A stretch of 64,000 nucleotides of DNA, taken from the NCBI GenBank assembly GCA_025716855.1, contig JAIXMQ010000020.1, positions 186,001 through 250,000 of the forward strand. Reading direction: 5' to 3'. Below are positions 37,148 through 49,926 of this stretch, piece by piece. Position numbers and translations under genes: made by a program. The stretch is from Pilaira anomala. Its lineage: Eukaryota; Mucoromycota; Mucoromycetes; Mucorales; Mucoraceae. The stretch's first letter is position 1; the number at the start of each line of letters is the position of its first letter. The notes under the pieces are model-generated. The model saw nothing but the letters and a program-made list of their open reading frames with translations. It was not told where the DNA came from and ran no database searches.

Positions 37148-39724
37148 TTAATATGGAGGATCATCTCTGTGTCTTTTAGCTTGTCTTGTTCTGAAGAGAT
37201 CAAAATCTGGTGGTCTATTAGGTCCCATACCTATATAAAAAGAGAAGAAATTAGAAACTTATTATTATTATTATTATTATTATTATTTACCTTTGTTGTG
37301 TGATTGATAATCATCATCATAATCGTCTCTACCTCCACCACGACGTTTCATATTCGATTTACCACCACGCATTGGCATATTTCCACCACCTCTTGATTTA
37401 AATCCACCTCTTCCTCCTCCACTTCCTCCTCCTCCTCCACCTCCACTGCCACCACCACCACCACCACTTCCTCGATTATTATAATTTCCACCTCGATTCA
37501 TAGATGACACTTTATTCGATTGAGGACGTACAGGTTGTTGTTGTTGTTGCTGCTGTTGTTGTTGCTGTTGCACAACTCCAGGAGGTGGTAAGGGTATGAT
37601 AATATTACGTAATAAATCAACTAATTCCCCAGGTTGAATCATGGGACCATTAAATGTTTGTGCAGGAGGTAAATTAGAAACAAAATAAGCAACTGCATCA
37701 GGAAGTGGTACTTGTATTTGTTGTTGTTGTTGTTGTTGTTGTTGAGGTACTATAGGTTGTTGTAAAGAAAGATTATTCCAATTATTATTATGATTGACAA
37801 CTGGTATAATGGGTGATGCTTCAGTAACGACTTGTTCAATTTTAGGTACAACAATTGGGTTATTAATGATGGGTGAATTAGGTACAATGGGTGTAGGTGT
37901 TGATATCACGTTGGTAATGCTAGGTGCAATTGGGGTGGCTGTAGTCGTTGTGGTAGTAGTGGTGGTTCTACGATTTATTTCTGAAGTAGGTTTAAATGCT
38001 TGCCATTGATTTAAATCGGGTCTAGGATATCTTTCAGGGTGAACGGGTTCTAAAAGAGGTCTCTTTTGATGATCTTTATGTTGTTGATGATGTTGCTGCT
38101 GTTGTTGTTGTTGTTGTTGTTGTTGATGCTGTTGTTGCTGCAGTTGCTGTTGTTGATTTTCATTTGAATTTAATTGAGCATTAGCTAAAGCAGCAGCATT
38201 TTGATCAGCCAATTGTTCTGCACGAGCTAAAGTACCTAATTCTTGTTCTTGAATGTTATGAATATCTAAATAAGTTTGACGAATTAAAAAGGATTCCATA
38301 GAATTGATGGTTGGATTTGACATGGCTTCAATTCGTCTCTTTTCAACATTTTGAACACTGGCTAAATCACCATACTTGTTTTCATAGTCCAAAAATTTAA
38401 GCCAGATAGGACCTGATTTTTCTGCAGGCATCGTAGCTAATGTTCTTTCAAATAAAGCTCTTGTATTATTATCATCGTTCATTTGAATTAAGAAATCCAA
38501 GTATTGACAAACAAAATCAGGGTTATCAGCAAATGTCTTTTGACCCAAACTAAATACTTTGCCAGCAACATTAGGATCCTTTGAGTTATGGTATTCCATC
38601 AAGGCATCGGATACATAAACATGGTAAGTACAGTTGGTAGATTTACGAGCTCTAGAGAATAAGGCACGTGCACTTTTGATACCATCTGTACGTCTAGCAA
38701 ATCGCATATAACAAATCCAAACTAAAGAACCTGAACGTGCAATCACATTCACTTGTTCATTTAATTTTGCTTCAATCTCTTCTTGTTGTTTCTTTACTTG
38801 CTTTTCACGAGAACGTAATTGCTCTCTTACTTCTCCATCAATATCATCTGTCAAGTTTAATGAAGCTCTTTCTTCTTCGGCTTCTTGATGAATCTTTGTA
38901 ATCTCTTGTTGTGATTTTTGTTTCAAACTTTCGATATCTTGTTCTAATTTCTCTACAAGTGAATCAAATGCTTGACGAGCATCATCTAATTGTCTCCTGG
39001 ATTCACATAATTCTGCATAAGAGAAATTCAATAATAAACTATATAAAATTGATTTTTTTTTTTTTAGTCATTTTATCCTCTCTTTCTCTCTCTTTTTAAT
39101 CTTCTTTTTTTTTACCTGGTTGGCATAATTTCAATGCCTTGTTTTAAAATAGATAATGCCTTTTCAGGTTTATTCAATTCTTGATAATAACTTGCAAAAC
39201 TATACCAAATTTCAGGATAAAATCTCAGCACTAAAAATGCTTGTTGATAAGTATACGAAACACGTTCCAAGATAGCCGCTTCATCTTCTAATTGTAAAGG
39301 ATCTCCCTTTTCCCATTGAATATAATTCTTCCAAAGTTCTAATTGATTTAATTCTTGTGATGTCCAACGTGGAGGTAAAGGTACAACGTTTGTGTTGATA
39401 TGATCCGTAAATAATCGCATTTCACGTAATGCTGTACGTGCTGTCATGTAAGCAGATGATTTCTCTCCCAAGAATTTTTTAGCCTTTATAAAACGTGTCA
39501 ATATCAAAAATATACATATATATATTTTAAACTTACAGTTAATCGATTCAAATTGTTTTCCCATTGATCATATTCTTTCCAAAGATGTTCAACGTTATTT
39601 AAAGGAATCGTCACTGCTCTTTGGTATGCACGACGCATTGAATCCATCTTTCGTTGTTCTTCCCAAGTATTTGATGTCTACGGAAAGAGAAATCAATACA
39701 CATCATTAAATATATATACATCTA

Positions 39725-39759
<35 letters not shown>

Positions 39760-40274
39760 TCTGCGGATTTCAAGAAGTAGATATAATCTGCCCAAATAGG
39801 ACCAGCATCTTTATCAATTCCAACATTACCCAAGACATACTCGTAAGCCTTTTCAATAATCCCTCTTGCTTCAGGTGTCACGGCAGATCCAGATTCACCT
39901 AAATTGATACGACGAATATAACCAAGGTAAAATTTCCAAAGGTCAACAGACAAGACTGTTTTAAGACAACGTGTGAATAATGCTTCAACTTCATTAAAAT
40001 TGGAATATTTGAGTTCCAGTTCAAGATATGCAAGCCAGTGCTTTGGCTAATATGAATATATATAAAAAAAAAAAAAAAAAAAATTGAATACAGGTTCAAA
40101 AAGACGTAAAAACGGACAAAAATTAACAAAGAAAAAAAAAAGGGGGGAAGAAAAAAAGTCGCGAGCCCGCCTTTTCTCTCTGTCTCTTTCTTTCTCCTTT
40201 TATATATATATAATCTTATGCCACTCAATTGATTTAATTCACGCAAAACACGTCAAAATGGTATACTCAAATAA

Positions 40275-40306
<32 letters not shown>

Positions 40307-41005
40307 AAAAAAAAAAAAGGTTTAAAATAAAGAATAAAAAGAACTTACCGAGGTAGGAAAGACTTTTAAGAACCTTTCATAAATTTCACGAATAGCATCT
40401 AAATCACCCGTTTGTTGAGCATCATTGATTAAACTAGTCCAAGCCTCAATATCATATTGATTTTCTTTAATACGTGATTCAAGTCTTTCTTTTCTTAAAC
40501 TAGTCTTGCTTATTGTCACAACCTCTGCTTTAGGTTGTTGATGTAAAGCTGCTACTGGAATTTGCCAAGAAGCGGGTGCACTTAAGAATGGGGGTGGTTC
40601 GTTCGTCGTTTCCATACGATCTTCTGTACTAGGAGTATTTTCTGTGTCATCTTTAGTAGGTTCTGATTCAACTACTGAAGTTGTTTCTACGGGGGTAGGC
40701 GTTTCTTCTCTCTTTACTTCTGGTACAACTTCTTCTGTCTTTGATTCTGGTACAGGTGTAGTCACTTGTTCTGTACTGACTTCTGGTTGTTGCTGTTGTT
40801 GTTGTTGTTGTTCTTCTTCTTCTTCTTCTGTTGTGATAGTTGTTGCTTCAGTCATAATAGTCGTTTCTGCTTCAACTGCTACTGGTTCTTCTGGTACTTG
40901 TGATTCTTGTGTTTCTGGAATAGTAGGTTCTTCCATTTGAACATCTTCTGAGACAAGTTCTTTTGGGGGAGAACTTGTTGTATTTTCTGGCATTTCCGCG
41001 TCCAT
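37148..41005 (-). CDS. RNA14: mRNA 3'-end processing protein RNA14 (CstF-77)
   Basis: Six exons (41005-40349, 40046-39759, 39677-39537, 39483-39116, 39038-37291, 37230-37148) give 1094 aa with every junction in frame. After a 150-residue acidic, Gln-rich N-terminus come HAT repeats (about residues 170-700), for example RLESRIKENQYDIEAWTSLI, PKHWLAYLELELKYSNFNEV, DAGPIWADYIYFLKSAETSN, ELNQLELWKNYIQWEKGDPL and LVWICYMRFARRTDGIKSAR. RNA14/CstF-77 dimerises and links Rna15 and other factors that direct cleavage and polyadenylation. The C-terminal third is rich in Gln, Thr and then Gly/Arg, ending in the short conserved tail GPNRPPDFDLFRTRQAKR that orthologs use as the monkeytail contact with Rna15. 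It diverges from the Msb1/Mug8-like gene. Confidence 0.95.
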
Positions 41006-41446
41006 ATTCTTACCCAAATAAAAAGCAAAAAAAAAAAGGAAAAAAAAAATTAAAAGTTATAAAAAAAAACTTCACTTATTACGTGACGTAGTAATAGAAA
41101 AAAAAAAAAAAAAAGACGTCAAGTCCGCTTAATAATAATTGAAAAACATCAAAACCATAATCATGAATATATAAGATACTTGTCATTCTTCCCCTTTTGG
41201 TTCTACCTCTTATAATAGGGAGATTTCAAGAAGAAAAGAGGGGTTCTTTTTTTTTTTTTTTTTTTTTGATGGATTTGTTTGTTGGACATAAACTAGTTTT
41301 TTAAAATTTTGTATTTCTAGTTATCTTTTCTCTTTCTTTCTCTTTCTTTTTTGTATATTTCTTTTACGACCAAAGGTTAAATATATATACACATAGATTA
41401 AAAATAAACATTAACATAAATAAATAAAAAATTTTGTTTATATAGT
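41006..41446. other. Divergent promoter region (RNA14 / Msb1-Mug8-like)
   Basis: 441 bp containing a TTACGTGACGTAG site at 41078-41090 (ACGT-core, bZIP-like palindrome), a T run at 41248-41266 and CT-rich sequence. It must serve both starts. Confidence 0.55.
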
Positions 41447-43126
41447 ATGTACTCATTAGATTTTGCTGCTCAAGTCAGTCGAATATGTATGGATGAAATC
41501 CGGAGACGAGGTAACAATAAACAACACACAATTAAATGTCTATCAAAATTTAAAAAAATATATAGGTTTAAGAGAGCGTAAGATTCTACGAAAGTCTGGT
41601 AAGAGTCTTTAATTTTATTTTATTTTTGTTTTGTACTTCTCTCTCTTTCTCCTCTTTCTACAGTCCCTTTTTTCCCTCCTCCTCGCATTTTGAAACCTTT
41701 ATACTACAAAACATTGCTACTACCACTACTACTACTCCTACACTGTTATAATTATAAGAAATCAAAGAAAGAGAGAAAGAGAGAAAGAGAGAGAGAGAGA
41801 CACAATGCCCCTAAGGGTCCCTTTTTTTTTTTTTTCTAATTCTATTCTGATAATTATTTTAGTTCCTAATAGTGTATTGCTATTAAAAGTATTTCGAAAG
41901 CAACATTGTACACCAGATGATCTTACTCATGTTAGTATACACTCTGTCGCAACATTGATGCAAGATACTTTATGGTGTTGTCAAGAAAGAATTGTACCAA
42001 AGAAAGTATGGAGAGTGATCAATTATGAAAGTAAGGGAAAACAATACATTTATATATATGTATATACATATATATTAACTTTTTTTTTTTTTTTTTCTAA
42101 AAAAAAAAAAAAGCTTGTACGTTGAATGATTTATCAAGATTTATTTCAAAACGTGGAGAAAACTTGCTTGTAGAGATCCTTGATTTTTTGGTACAAGTGA
42201 TGCGACATAAATCCGCCAACCAAATGGACGCTTATCATTTAGGTGAAGCGATGGGAAAAGTAACATTAGGACCTGCGGATTGTGACCCGATCATTGCAGA
42301 AAAATCCGGGCACTTTTTAACACGCATGATAATTGAGCATTCCAAAACGATCCATGGAGAGAAGCAATTGTTATTCAGGGTTGACTCAGGATTTGCATGG
42401 CCAACCATCTGTCATAAACCGATGAGTAAATCCGAAGCTGCTAAATCCAAGGCGAAATCTTATAATCGTATTATTAAAAAGATTCGGTTGAGAAACTTTG
42501 ACTGGCTAGATATTACCAATATTGCTTTATATGCTTTATTAGAAGACGATTATGAAATTATCATACCTCCATTTCAAGAACCTTATATCTCCATCTTTTC
42601 AACTTACCTGGATCCTGACGATGCTATCTTATCTCCTATCCTCTTCCGTTTAGTCACAGCCGCTAGTAAACCTATTGAGGTCGTACCTAAAGATCCGTTC
42701 GAGAACTCATATCTCTTCAAGAAACAAAATCCAATCGAGAATCAAATTCGTGTGGCGTTTGATGACTTTAAACCTTTACTGGAAAATGTTCATTACCAAG
42801 ATACCTTTATTAACGAAAAGACAAATTCTCCTACAAGTCATTCCAATAAATCCCATCTCAAATTGATCAATTCTTCTCTCTCTAATATGAAACTCAACCT
42901 TAGAAAACATAAATCACAACCCAATTGTGAAATCATTCAAGAAGATAATGATGATAGTCTCAATGATACTGATTCCCATATGTTGTATTCTTCAGAATAT
43001 AGCAGTAATAGTAGTAACAATAGTAGCAACAATAACAAATCCTCAAAGCATCATGTTAAAAATATGATGAAGAGAGTTATCAAAATTGGTACAATTGTTC
43101 CAAGCAAGAAAAATACAATCTATTAA
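41447..43126 (+). CDS. Msb1/Mug8-like protein (polarity / Rho signalling scaffold family)
   Basis: Exons 41447-41510, 41566-41598, 41863-42030 and 42114-43126 give 425 aa. After MYSLDFAAQVSRICMDEIRR come GLRERKILRKSVPNSVLLLK, RIVPKKVWRVINYES and SANQMDAYHLGEAMGKVTLG, a helical layout like the Msb1/Mug8 homology domain (RhoGAP-like fold without clear catalytic arginine). Yeast Msb1 acts in bud-site polarity with Rho GTPases; S. pombe Mug8 is meiotic. A second conserved-looking part is DDAILSPILFRLVTAASKPI. The last 130 residues are Ser/Asn-rich and end in a basic cluster (HHVKNMMKRVIKIG). The family call rests on pattern and gene order within the protein, not on an alignment. The 36-nt-scale second exon is bounded by good splice sites. 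Confidence 0.72.
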
Positions 43127-43219
43127 TAATTCCTTTTTATCTTTTATATCTACCCTAATAATACACACTTACACACACACATTTTCTTTCTCTCTCTCTC
43201 TCTTTCTTTCCTTTTCCTT

Positions 43220-43254
<35 letters not shown>

Positions 43255-43260
43255 TAAAAA

Positions 43261-43360
43261 AATTACTTTGTTAGTAAACTCATAATTGCCTCGTCAGTAA
43301 ACTCATAATTACCTCGTCAGTAAAACTCATAATTACTTCATCAGTAAACTCATAATTACA
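43261..43360. repeat. Tandem repeat, 23-24 bp unit, about four copies
   Basis: Unit TAAACTCATAATTACCTCGTCAG begins at 43275, 43298 and 43321 (one extra A), then a partial copy at 43345, preceded by a decayed partial copy from 43261. It starts 135 bases after the stop of the Msb1/Mug8-like gene and could be in its 3' UTR. It is unlike the simple A/T or GA repeats around it. Confidence 0.9.
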
Positions 43361-46300
43361 TTTTTTTTTTGAGACTGCTTTTATACATGATTGTTTCCAA
43401 AATTAGAACTAAGAGAAACCCTTTTTTTTTATTATTTATGAGAGAGCGAAGGCAGGATAGAGACTGGGGAAATCATTTTGGCTGGTTAACAATACTAAAA
43501 AAAAAAAAAAAAAAGCGATCGGTTGCAAAAAAAAAAGGTTTTTGAAATAAACAATAACAATATAGAAACGCACAGACCCTCAACTCTCTTTCTCCCCGCT
43601 TTTCTTCAATCAGTTTATAGAAATCAAAAACTACATGTTGTAACACATTCCACTCGCTTTTTTTATATACATTGTTTAATCAAAATTATTTATAAACTGC
43701 ATCTATTTGCAGTTCTATGCATCTACATGTGTGTGTGTGTGTGTGTCGTAATTTTAATAGTATGAGCTCTTTACTCTCTTTTGCTCCTCCTCCTCCACCT
43801 CCTCCATCACTCCTTTTGAATAGATACTCTATTCATAGCATTTGTATTTTTTTCCTATGTTTTATATATATATTGACGTAATGGTTGCCACTTTTGTAGC
43901 TTGCTAAATTAACGTAAAAAAAAAAGTAAGTTGTGAAGAACCTGTTTTTTTTTTTTTTAGTTTGCATTGATCTGCAAACTTTCTTTTTTTATTGCCAAAA
44001 AATAAAAAAAAAATTGAAAGTTCCTGCGCTTCTCTAATCGCGCGCGCCCTGTTCAAATACACTCTCTCCCCCCCCCCCAGTACCTTCTCATCAAGGATTT
44101 TTTTTTTTTTAATTATTATTACTTTGGAGTTTAATTTAATCGAACCGTTTTCACTTTAATGATCTACAAAAAACCATCTAAAAAAAAAAAAATGAACACA
44201 TTCTGAGAACACACACTTTCTCCTAAGATTTAAACCAGTATTCTGAAAGGGTGTAACAACAACAAGAGTTTCTTTTTTTTTTATCGTTAAAAAAAAAATG
44301 GGGGAAATAGTATATTGCCCCTATTTTTTTTTTTTTTTTTTTTTACAATAAAGAAAAAAGTACCCAGTCCTTCTTTTTTTCGTTTATAATACTTTCTGGA
44401 CTTGGTACCGTTACGTTTATTACAACAACAACAACAAAAATATAATTACAAAGGAGTATGCACTTATTTGAAACGATTGATTTATTACCCTTATTTTATT
44501 TTTACGCCAATTCAATATAAGAAAGATTCCCTGAAAAAAATTTTTTTTGAATATCCATTGGGAAAGAGGGGGGAGGAGAAGAGACAATACGGACTAATCA
44601 AGAAATAATTGAGTGTTGTACTTTCCTGTCATCCATACTGTCATTACCCTTCTATTTTTTCTTTTTTTTTTTTTTAAAAAAAAAAAAAGGGAAGCAAATC
44701 AATCAACAGTATGACAAGAAACGTATCTCTCTTTCTTGTTCTCTTTTTCTTATGCCAATCTATATCAGCGGTTCATCATCGTGTATAATAACATGATCTA
44801 TTATTTACAACTAATAAAAAAATTTACACATGCACAAAGATCTTCAATATCTTAAGTATTAGTTTGTTATTTTTTTCTAAATAAAATAACGCGTCGTCCT
44901 TTATCCCGATCTTATTAATCTCTCTACGATAATGAGTCCCACCCTCCCCCCCCCCCTTCCCTCGTCATGCCCTCTTTCTCTCTCTCTTCTTTTTTTTTTC
45001 GCTCTCACACTCACTCTCGTACATTGAATGATCGGGGAACAGTTATATTTCGGAACCAACACCGCTGTATGTCATTTATTTATGCATTTTTGTTACCTCA
45101 AATGTAACATATATTTTCCATTTTTTATTATGAACCGATTGGTTTTTTTTTTTTTTTTATGATTCTAAAAAAGACTCATTCAATATCTCGATTTTTTTTG
45201 GTTATGTTGTGTCCTATTCTCTAATTTCTTTTACTCTTTTGTGTAATTTCGTTTGAATTTCAATCTGATCAAGAAATTTTAATAAACCTAACTGAAATAA
45301 GCTTGACATTTTATCCCCTTCAAAAAAAAAAAAAAAAAAAAAACTTGACAGGTTTCAAGCTTGTATTATTCATCGACTTAATAAAAAAAAAAAATTACAC
45401 TTACTTCATTTATCAATCTATACTTTCTTTTGAACTTATTTTATCAAGGCATGAGTTACAAGAAAACATTACGTATTATGTGGCGATCTGAAAATATCTC
45501 AAAATCTGAAGGGAATCATCGTATATAGAAAAATTACAACTCACTCTACTTTTTTTTTTTATTATTATTATTATTATTAGATTGATTCGTTTCATATGAT
45601 CTTGTACAATATAAAAGAACTGTTCTTCCAATTTTTTAACTATTCATAATATAATGCTTTTAACGTGAGGCTCTAAATAAGAAAAAAAAAACGGCTTTAA
45701 AATAACCAAACGTGCACCAATATGGTAATTACTTCATCTTTAATAAAATTGTAAAAGTCAATCGATCATAAATCTAGTCGATTGGAAAAGAAAGAAAAAA
45801 AAAAAGTATCCTTAAATAAAGTCTGTGAGAAAAAAAAAAGGATACAAAGCGACCAAGTATGTATATTACGAAGGATTATAATATCATATTTACAAATGTT
45901 GATTAAACTGTTTAAAAATAACAAAATGTACAATTTAATATTTAAGCTGAGTGCATACACATGAACTCTTCTTCTGCACGTATTTATCAGTAGCACCAGC
46001 TGCTTCCTTCTTCAACTATGCTTATTTTTAACTGTTTGCTTCTTCAGTAGTTTTTTCTATTTGTCTGTAGCAATGTATTGATAAGAGTTATTTTACCTAA
46101 ATCACATTACGTTCCCAATCTTTCAATCTTTGCAGATTATAATCTAATCTCTCTTTTTATATATATATTTTAATTGGTATATCAAGATCAATTCCACTGG
46201 CGCAGTCTGTTACACTTCCATGGCTCTATTTAGACCTAGTCTTTTTGACTTAGTTACTCATTAAGTCAATTTGGCATTTTCTTCTAAAATAGTGACCCAA

Positions 46301-46410
46301 GTAATTTTTTTTTTTTTTTTTTTTTTAAATTGCATTTTGAAAATAAAATAATTTATTAATGATCTACTTATTTGGCTTTGAACTCTGAAAATTGTCCCAA
46401 CAGACTCTCT

Positions 46411-46451
<41 letters not shown>

Positions 46452-47313
46452 GTTGAGGGAGGCAGTAGCAGCTAAAGCTGCAGTACTCATAGTCTTTACA
46501 TAAGCGGTCATAATGTAAGTCATTCCTTGTTTTTTGTTATAAAATCAATCTAACACTTTTTTTTTTTTTTTCTCGGAGAAAAACTATCAACGTATTTTCT
46601 AATAACTGTATAAACATATTAAATACATTATAGAAACCACTAGAAAGACCTGCATGTGTCAATTTTGTATACAAAAAAAAAAATCAGGTCATTTGAAAAA
46701 AAAAACATCTCATTATTACTCTCTACAACTTGCGCTTTTAGCCGATGAAAGGAAATTATATAAACCTCATGATCAATCAAAAAAAAAAAAAAAAAACTTC
46801 ACAAGGGCCGGGTTTTTTTTTATTTTATTATTATTTTAGCTCAGAATCAATTGAACCGTTCCACATTTGAGGCCAAACCTAGAAAGGAATTGGCACAGTC
46901 GTTGAGAAGATCCAGAACGATAATCAAATCTTATTTTTTTGATCACTGTGTTTTATTCCATTCATGGTAAAATTGGAACAAATAATATTTGTTCATGCTA
47001 ATATTATAAAAATTATTACATAGCATGTGCTCACTAAAAAAAAAAGTTTTTTTTTTTTTGTGGGCATACCGGTTTATATATTACCTTATCGCTTTTACCT
47101 TTTCGCTAAAAAGTAAATGATTAAAAAGCCTTTAATATACTGAGTTGAGGTATATTAAAAAAAAAAAACTTTAATTTATAATACCCTCTCTCTCTCTCTC
47201 TCTCTCCTATATATCGAGAACAAGAAGAAGCCTTATAGAGTGACATCTACTCTCTTAATTAGCATACGGTTTATTTTTGGTCATTAAAAAAAAAAAAAGT
47301 GATATGTAATATA
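43361..47313. other. Gene-poor region with homopolymers and microsatellites
   Basis: Almost 4 kb with no supported multi-exon gene; the only candidate is the 25-codon ORF at 44711. GT, GA and CT tracts are present (43727-43746, 46413-46446, 47187-47205). Long frames here depend on A or T runs. Confidence 0.55.
44711..44788 (+). CDS. Possible tiny secreted peptide ORF (25 aa, signal-peptide-like)
   Basis: Reads MTRNVSLFLVLFFLCQSISA then VHHRV and stop. The first 20 residues are a good signal peptide (basic start, hydrophobic core, S-I-S-A cleavage motif), which leaves only five residues. It may be the first exon of a longer gene, using GTGTATA or GTATAAT at 44781-44789 as donor, but no second exon was found, or a truncated relative of secreted peptides. 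It could be chance. Confidence 0.25.
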   Translation: MTRNVSLFLVLFFLCQSISAVHHRV

Positions 47314-47721
47314 CTCGGGTCAAGATAAAAAGTCAAATGAGATAACAAAAAAAAATGATGTATGTGCTACTAAGCTATAACAAAAAAAGAGATTGCAACT
47401 CCTAACCCCCTCCTTTTTTCTTCTTCTTTTGTTCTCTCCTTATTGTTTATATAACTTTAACTTTGTTCATCACAGACGTTTGTTGTTGTCATTATTTATT
47501 TCATTATATATTAACTTTTTATATTTCGGAACCATAAAAAAAAAAAAAAAAAAAAAAAAAGTTCCCATCACTCTTTTTTTTTGTATCCGATAATATATAT
47601 AAAAAAAAGTGTATTTTTAGCAACTGTATAATGAATTGTCAAAAACCAAAGAAGAACATGTGACACAACGTCCATTGAGAAGTGTAACTTTTTTTTTGTT
47701 CAAACTGGCTTTACCGCTCGG
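47314..47721 (+). repeat. Left arm of the inverted repeat
   Basis: Begins TACTCGGGTCAAG and ends GGCTTTACCGCTCGG at the spacer side. It aligns base by base to the reverse complement of 48961-49369 with point differences and A/T-run length changes, indicating an old, diverged pair. Confidence 0.85.
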
Positions 47722-47881
47722 AATAACTAGAAAAAGTAAAAAGTAAAAAAAAAAAAAAAAAAGAACATGTAACTAAATTAATAATAACAGCACAATTGAA
47801 GCCACGAATGTGAGAGCATTTCTCAGGTACCCTACACATCTTATTTCTCGGGTGTCGTGTATATCTTTTGAAGTGTTCCCC

Positions 47882-47917
<36 letters not shown>

Positions 47918-48698
47918 ATATGTCCGATCACTTGAAATATTTGATTATTATTCTTTTTTACTTTTATTGGTAATATGATCTGTTCAAATGACTTTTTTTT
48001 TTTTTTTAATAATAAAAATAAAACGGATGGTTTCCTTTCTCCATACCATTGACAGTTTGTTATTATTATTTTTTTACTTTTATAATATCTGTTAAGTTTG
48101 TACACGTGGGACATTTAAGTTTTTTTTTTTTTTTTTGATATATTCTAATTTTGAAATTGGCTTAGTAGGAACTTATAAAAGTCTTCAACAAATCACTTGA
48201 TAAACCTCTCCAATTCATTCTAATAATGGGTTAGGCATGCTTTTTTTTTTCTCGTAAATTAGGCTGACAAATATCTCTCTTTTTTTTTATACCGCGGCTG
48301 TATAGTTTAGAATCTTCAAAAAAAAAAAAAAAAAGATGGTAATCATGACACCTTTTTATATATCTATATATAAAAAAAAAGATATATGTAACTTATTCAA
48401 TTCATGTCCTGACGACTCAAAGAAAAACTATCTTGTCGCGAAAAAAAAAAATATATATATATGTATAGACGGTCTTGAAAATATAGGGATTTTAAAATAA
48501 ACTTTTTTCTACCTCATGCAATTGCATAACACAATGGATTATATAAGTCTCCACCCTGTTTTCTCACTGGTTATTTTATATCTTCCCTTCAATTACTTTG
48601 CACACAAACACTAAAGGTTATTGATTTTCCGCAACTTGTTTGGTATGCCGACACACCATAAAAAAAAAGGCTGTCAACTCATGTAAGCTACCATTTAG

Positions 48699-48733
<35 letters not shown>

Positions 48734-48960
48734 GCGAAATAAATTACACAAGTGATATATTACAAAGATTTTTGGTATACCAACAAAAAGATTCGGAAAA
48801 TAAAAAAAAAGGGTCGTGTCAATATCATTATACTTTTTCTTTCTCTTCTTTTCTTTAATCTACTCTTCCGTCTCTTGACGAAAATCACAAAGAAACACTG
48901 CGGTCATTTACTATTTGCACTGCATAAAAAAAAAAAAAAAAATAGATTATTGTAGCTATA

Positions 48961-49369
48961 CCGAGCGGTAAAGCCAGTTATTAACTAGTTACACTCAACA
49001 GTTCTCAACGGACATTGTGTCACACGTTCTTCTCAATTTTGACATTCTTTGCTTCTCTTTTTTACTAAAAATAAATTGTCATCGGATCCATCTATTACAA
49101 AAAAGAAAAGCGAAAAAAAAAAAAGAGGTGATGGGAACTTTTCTTATGAAAAAAAAAAAAAAATATACATATATATTCTTTAAGGTAACAACAAAAAAAA
49201 AAAAAAGACAACAACAAACGTCTGTGAGGAACAAAGTTAAAGTTAAATAAACAATAAGGAGAGAACAAAAGAAAAAAGGAGGGGCAGTAAAATAACAAAA
49301 AAAAAAAACGAAAGGTTGTACAGATAAATCATCTTTTCTCATTTGACTTTTCAACTTATCTCATTCGAG
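48961..49369 (-). repeat. Right arm of the inverted repeat
   Basis: Begins CCGAGCGGTAAAGCCAG at the spacer side and ends CATTCGAG before TA. It contains AACGGACATTGTGTCACACG, the mirror of GTGACACAACGTCCATTGAG in the left arm. Confidence 0.85.
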
Positions 49370-49876
49370 TACACAAATAAGTCATTATTAAATCAAGGGT
49401 ACCACTAAAATTTCATATGTTTAATAGTTCTGGACTTTTTTTTTTTTTTTTTGTAATGCACTATCTTTTTATTTGCACAACATTTTCGTAATTTGAATTA
49501 TAAACATATTCTCCTTTTCTTCCTCGAGTAATGTATGTTTTTGTAAAACCTGAATTAAAGGAGATAAAAAAATAAAAAAAAAAAGAGGCAAAATAGTGCT
49601 CACCAAAAAAAAAAAAAGGGAGAAGAGTTCATCGTAGTATAACTTTGTATCCATAAAGAGAGTTACCGATCAAGCTTTTTTCCCACCCAACTGATCATGA
49701 ATCGTATTGTACAACATCTTTCACAATACATCAAATAAAACAATGGCTCGGTAAACTTATATTCAAATAAAAAATTAACTTTATGTACAAATTGTGTAAT
49801 AAAAAACAAATGAAAATGGTGAAATATATCATCATTTTTCATAATATATGCAAAAATAAAATAAAGAGAAAGAGAA

Positions 49877-49926
<50 letters not shown>

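Larger units (their letters stand above)
47314..49369. mobile_element. Inverted-repeat element, non-autonomous DNA transposon-like (2.06 kb)
   Basis: Two arms of about 408 bp in inverted orientation (47314-47721 and 48961-49369) enclose a 1.24-kb spacer. Both outer ends read CTCG (left CTCGGG, right as CTCGAA on its own strand) and both are flanked by TA, as expected for a Tc1/mariner-type target duplication, although TA is cheap evidence in AT-rich DNA. The arms share long stretches such as TTGTTCTCTCCTTATTGTTT, CACAGACGTTTGTTGTTGTC and TGGCTTTACCGCTCGG, with indels in A/T runs. The spacer has no recognisable transposase. It is therefore either a MITE-like or foldback element moved in trans, or two inverted copies of a dispersed repeat. 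Confidence 0.72.

Noticed and set aside
40740..40960. Tandem repeats near RNA14 start as a possible CRISPR-like array
   Set aside because: They are Gln/Glu/Thr codon runs in the coding exon, without regular spacers, and the host is a fungus.
47773..48114. Minus-strand 113-codon ORF within the inverted-repeat spacer as transposase
   Set aside because: It is made of A/T-run codons (poly-Lys, poly-Phe) and shows no DDE/D pattern or helix-turn-helix.
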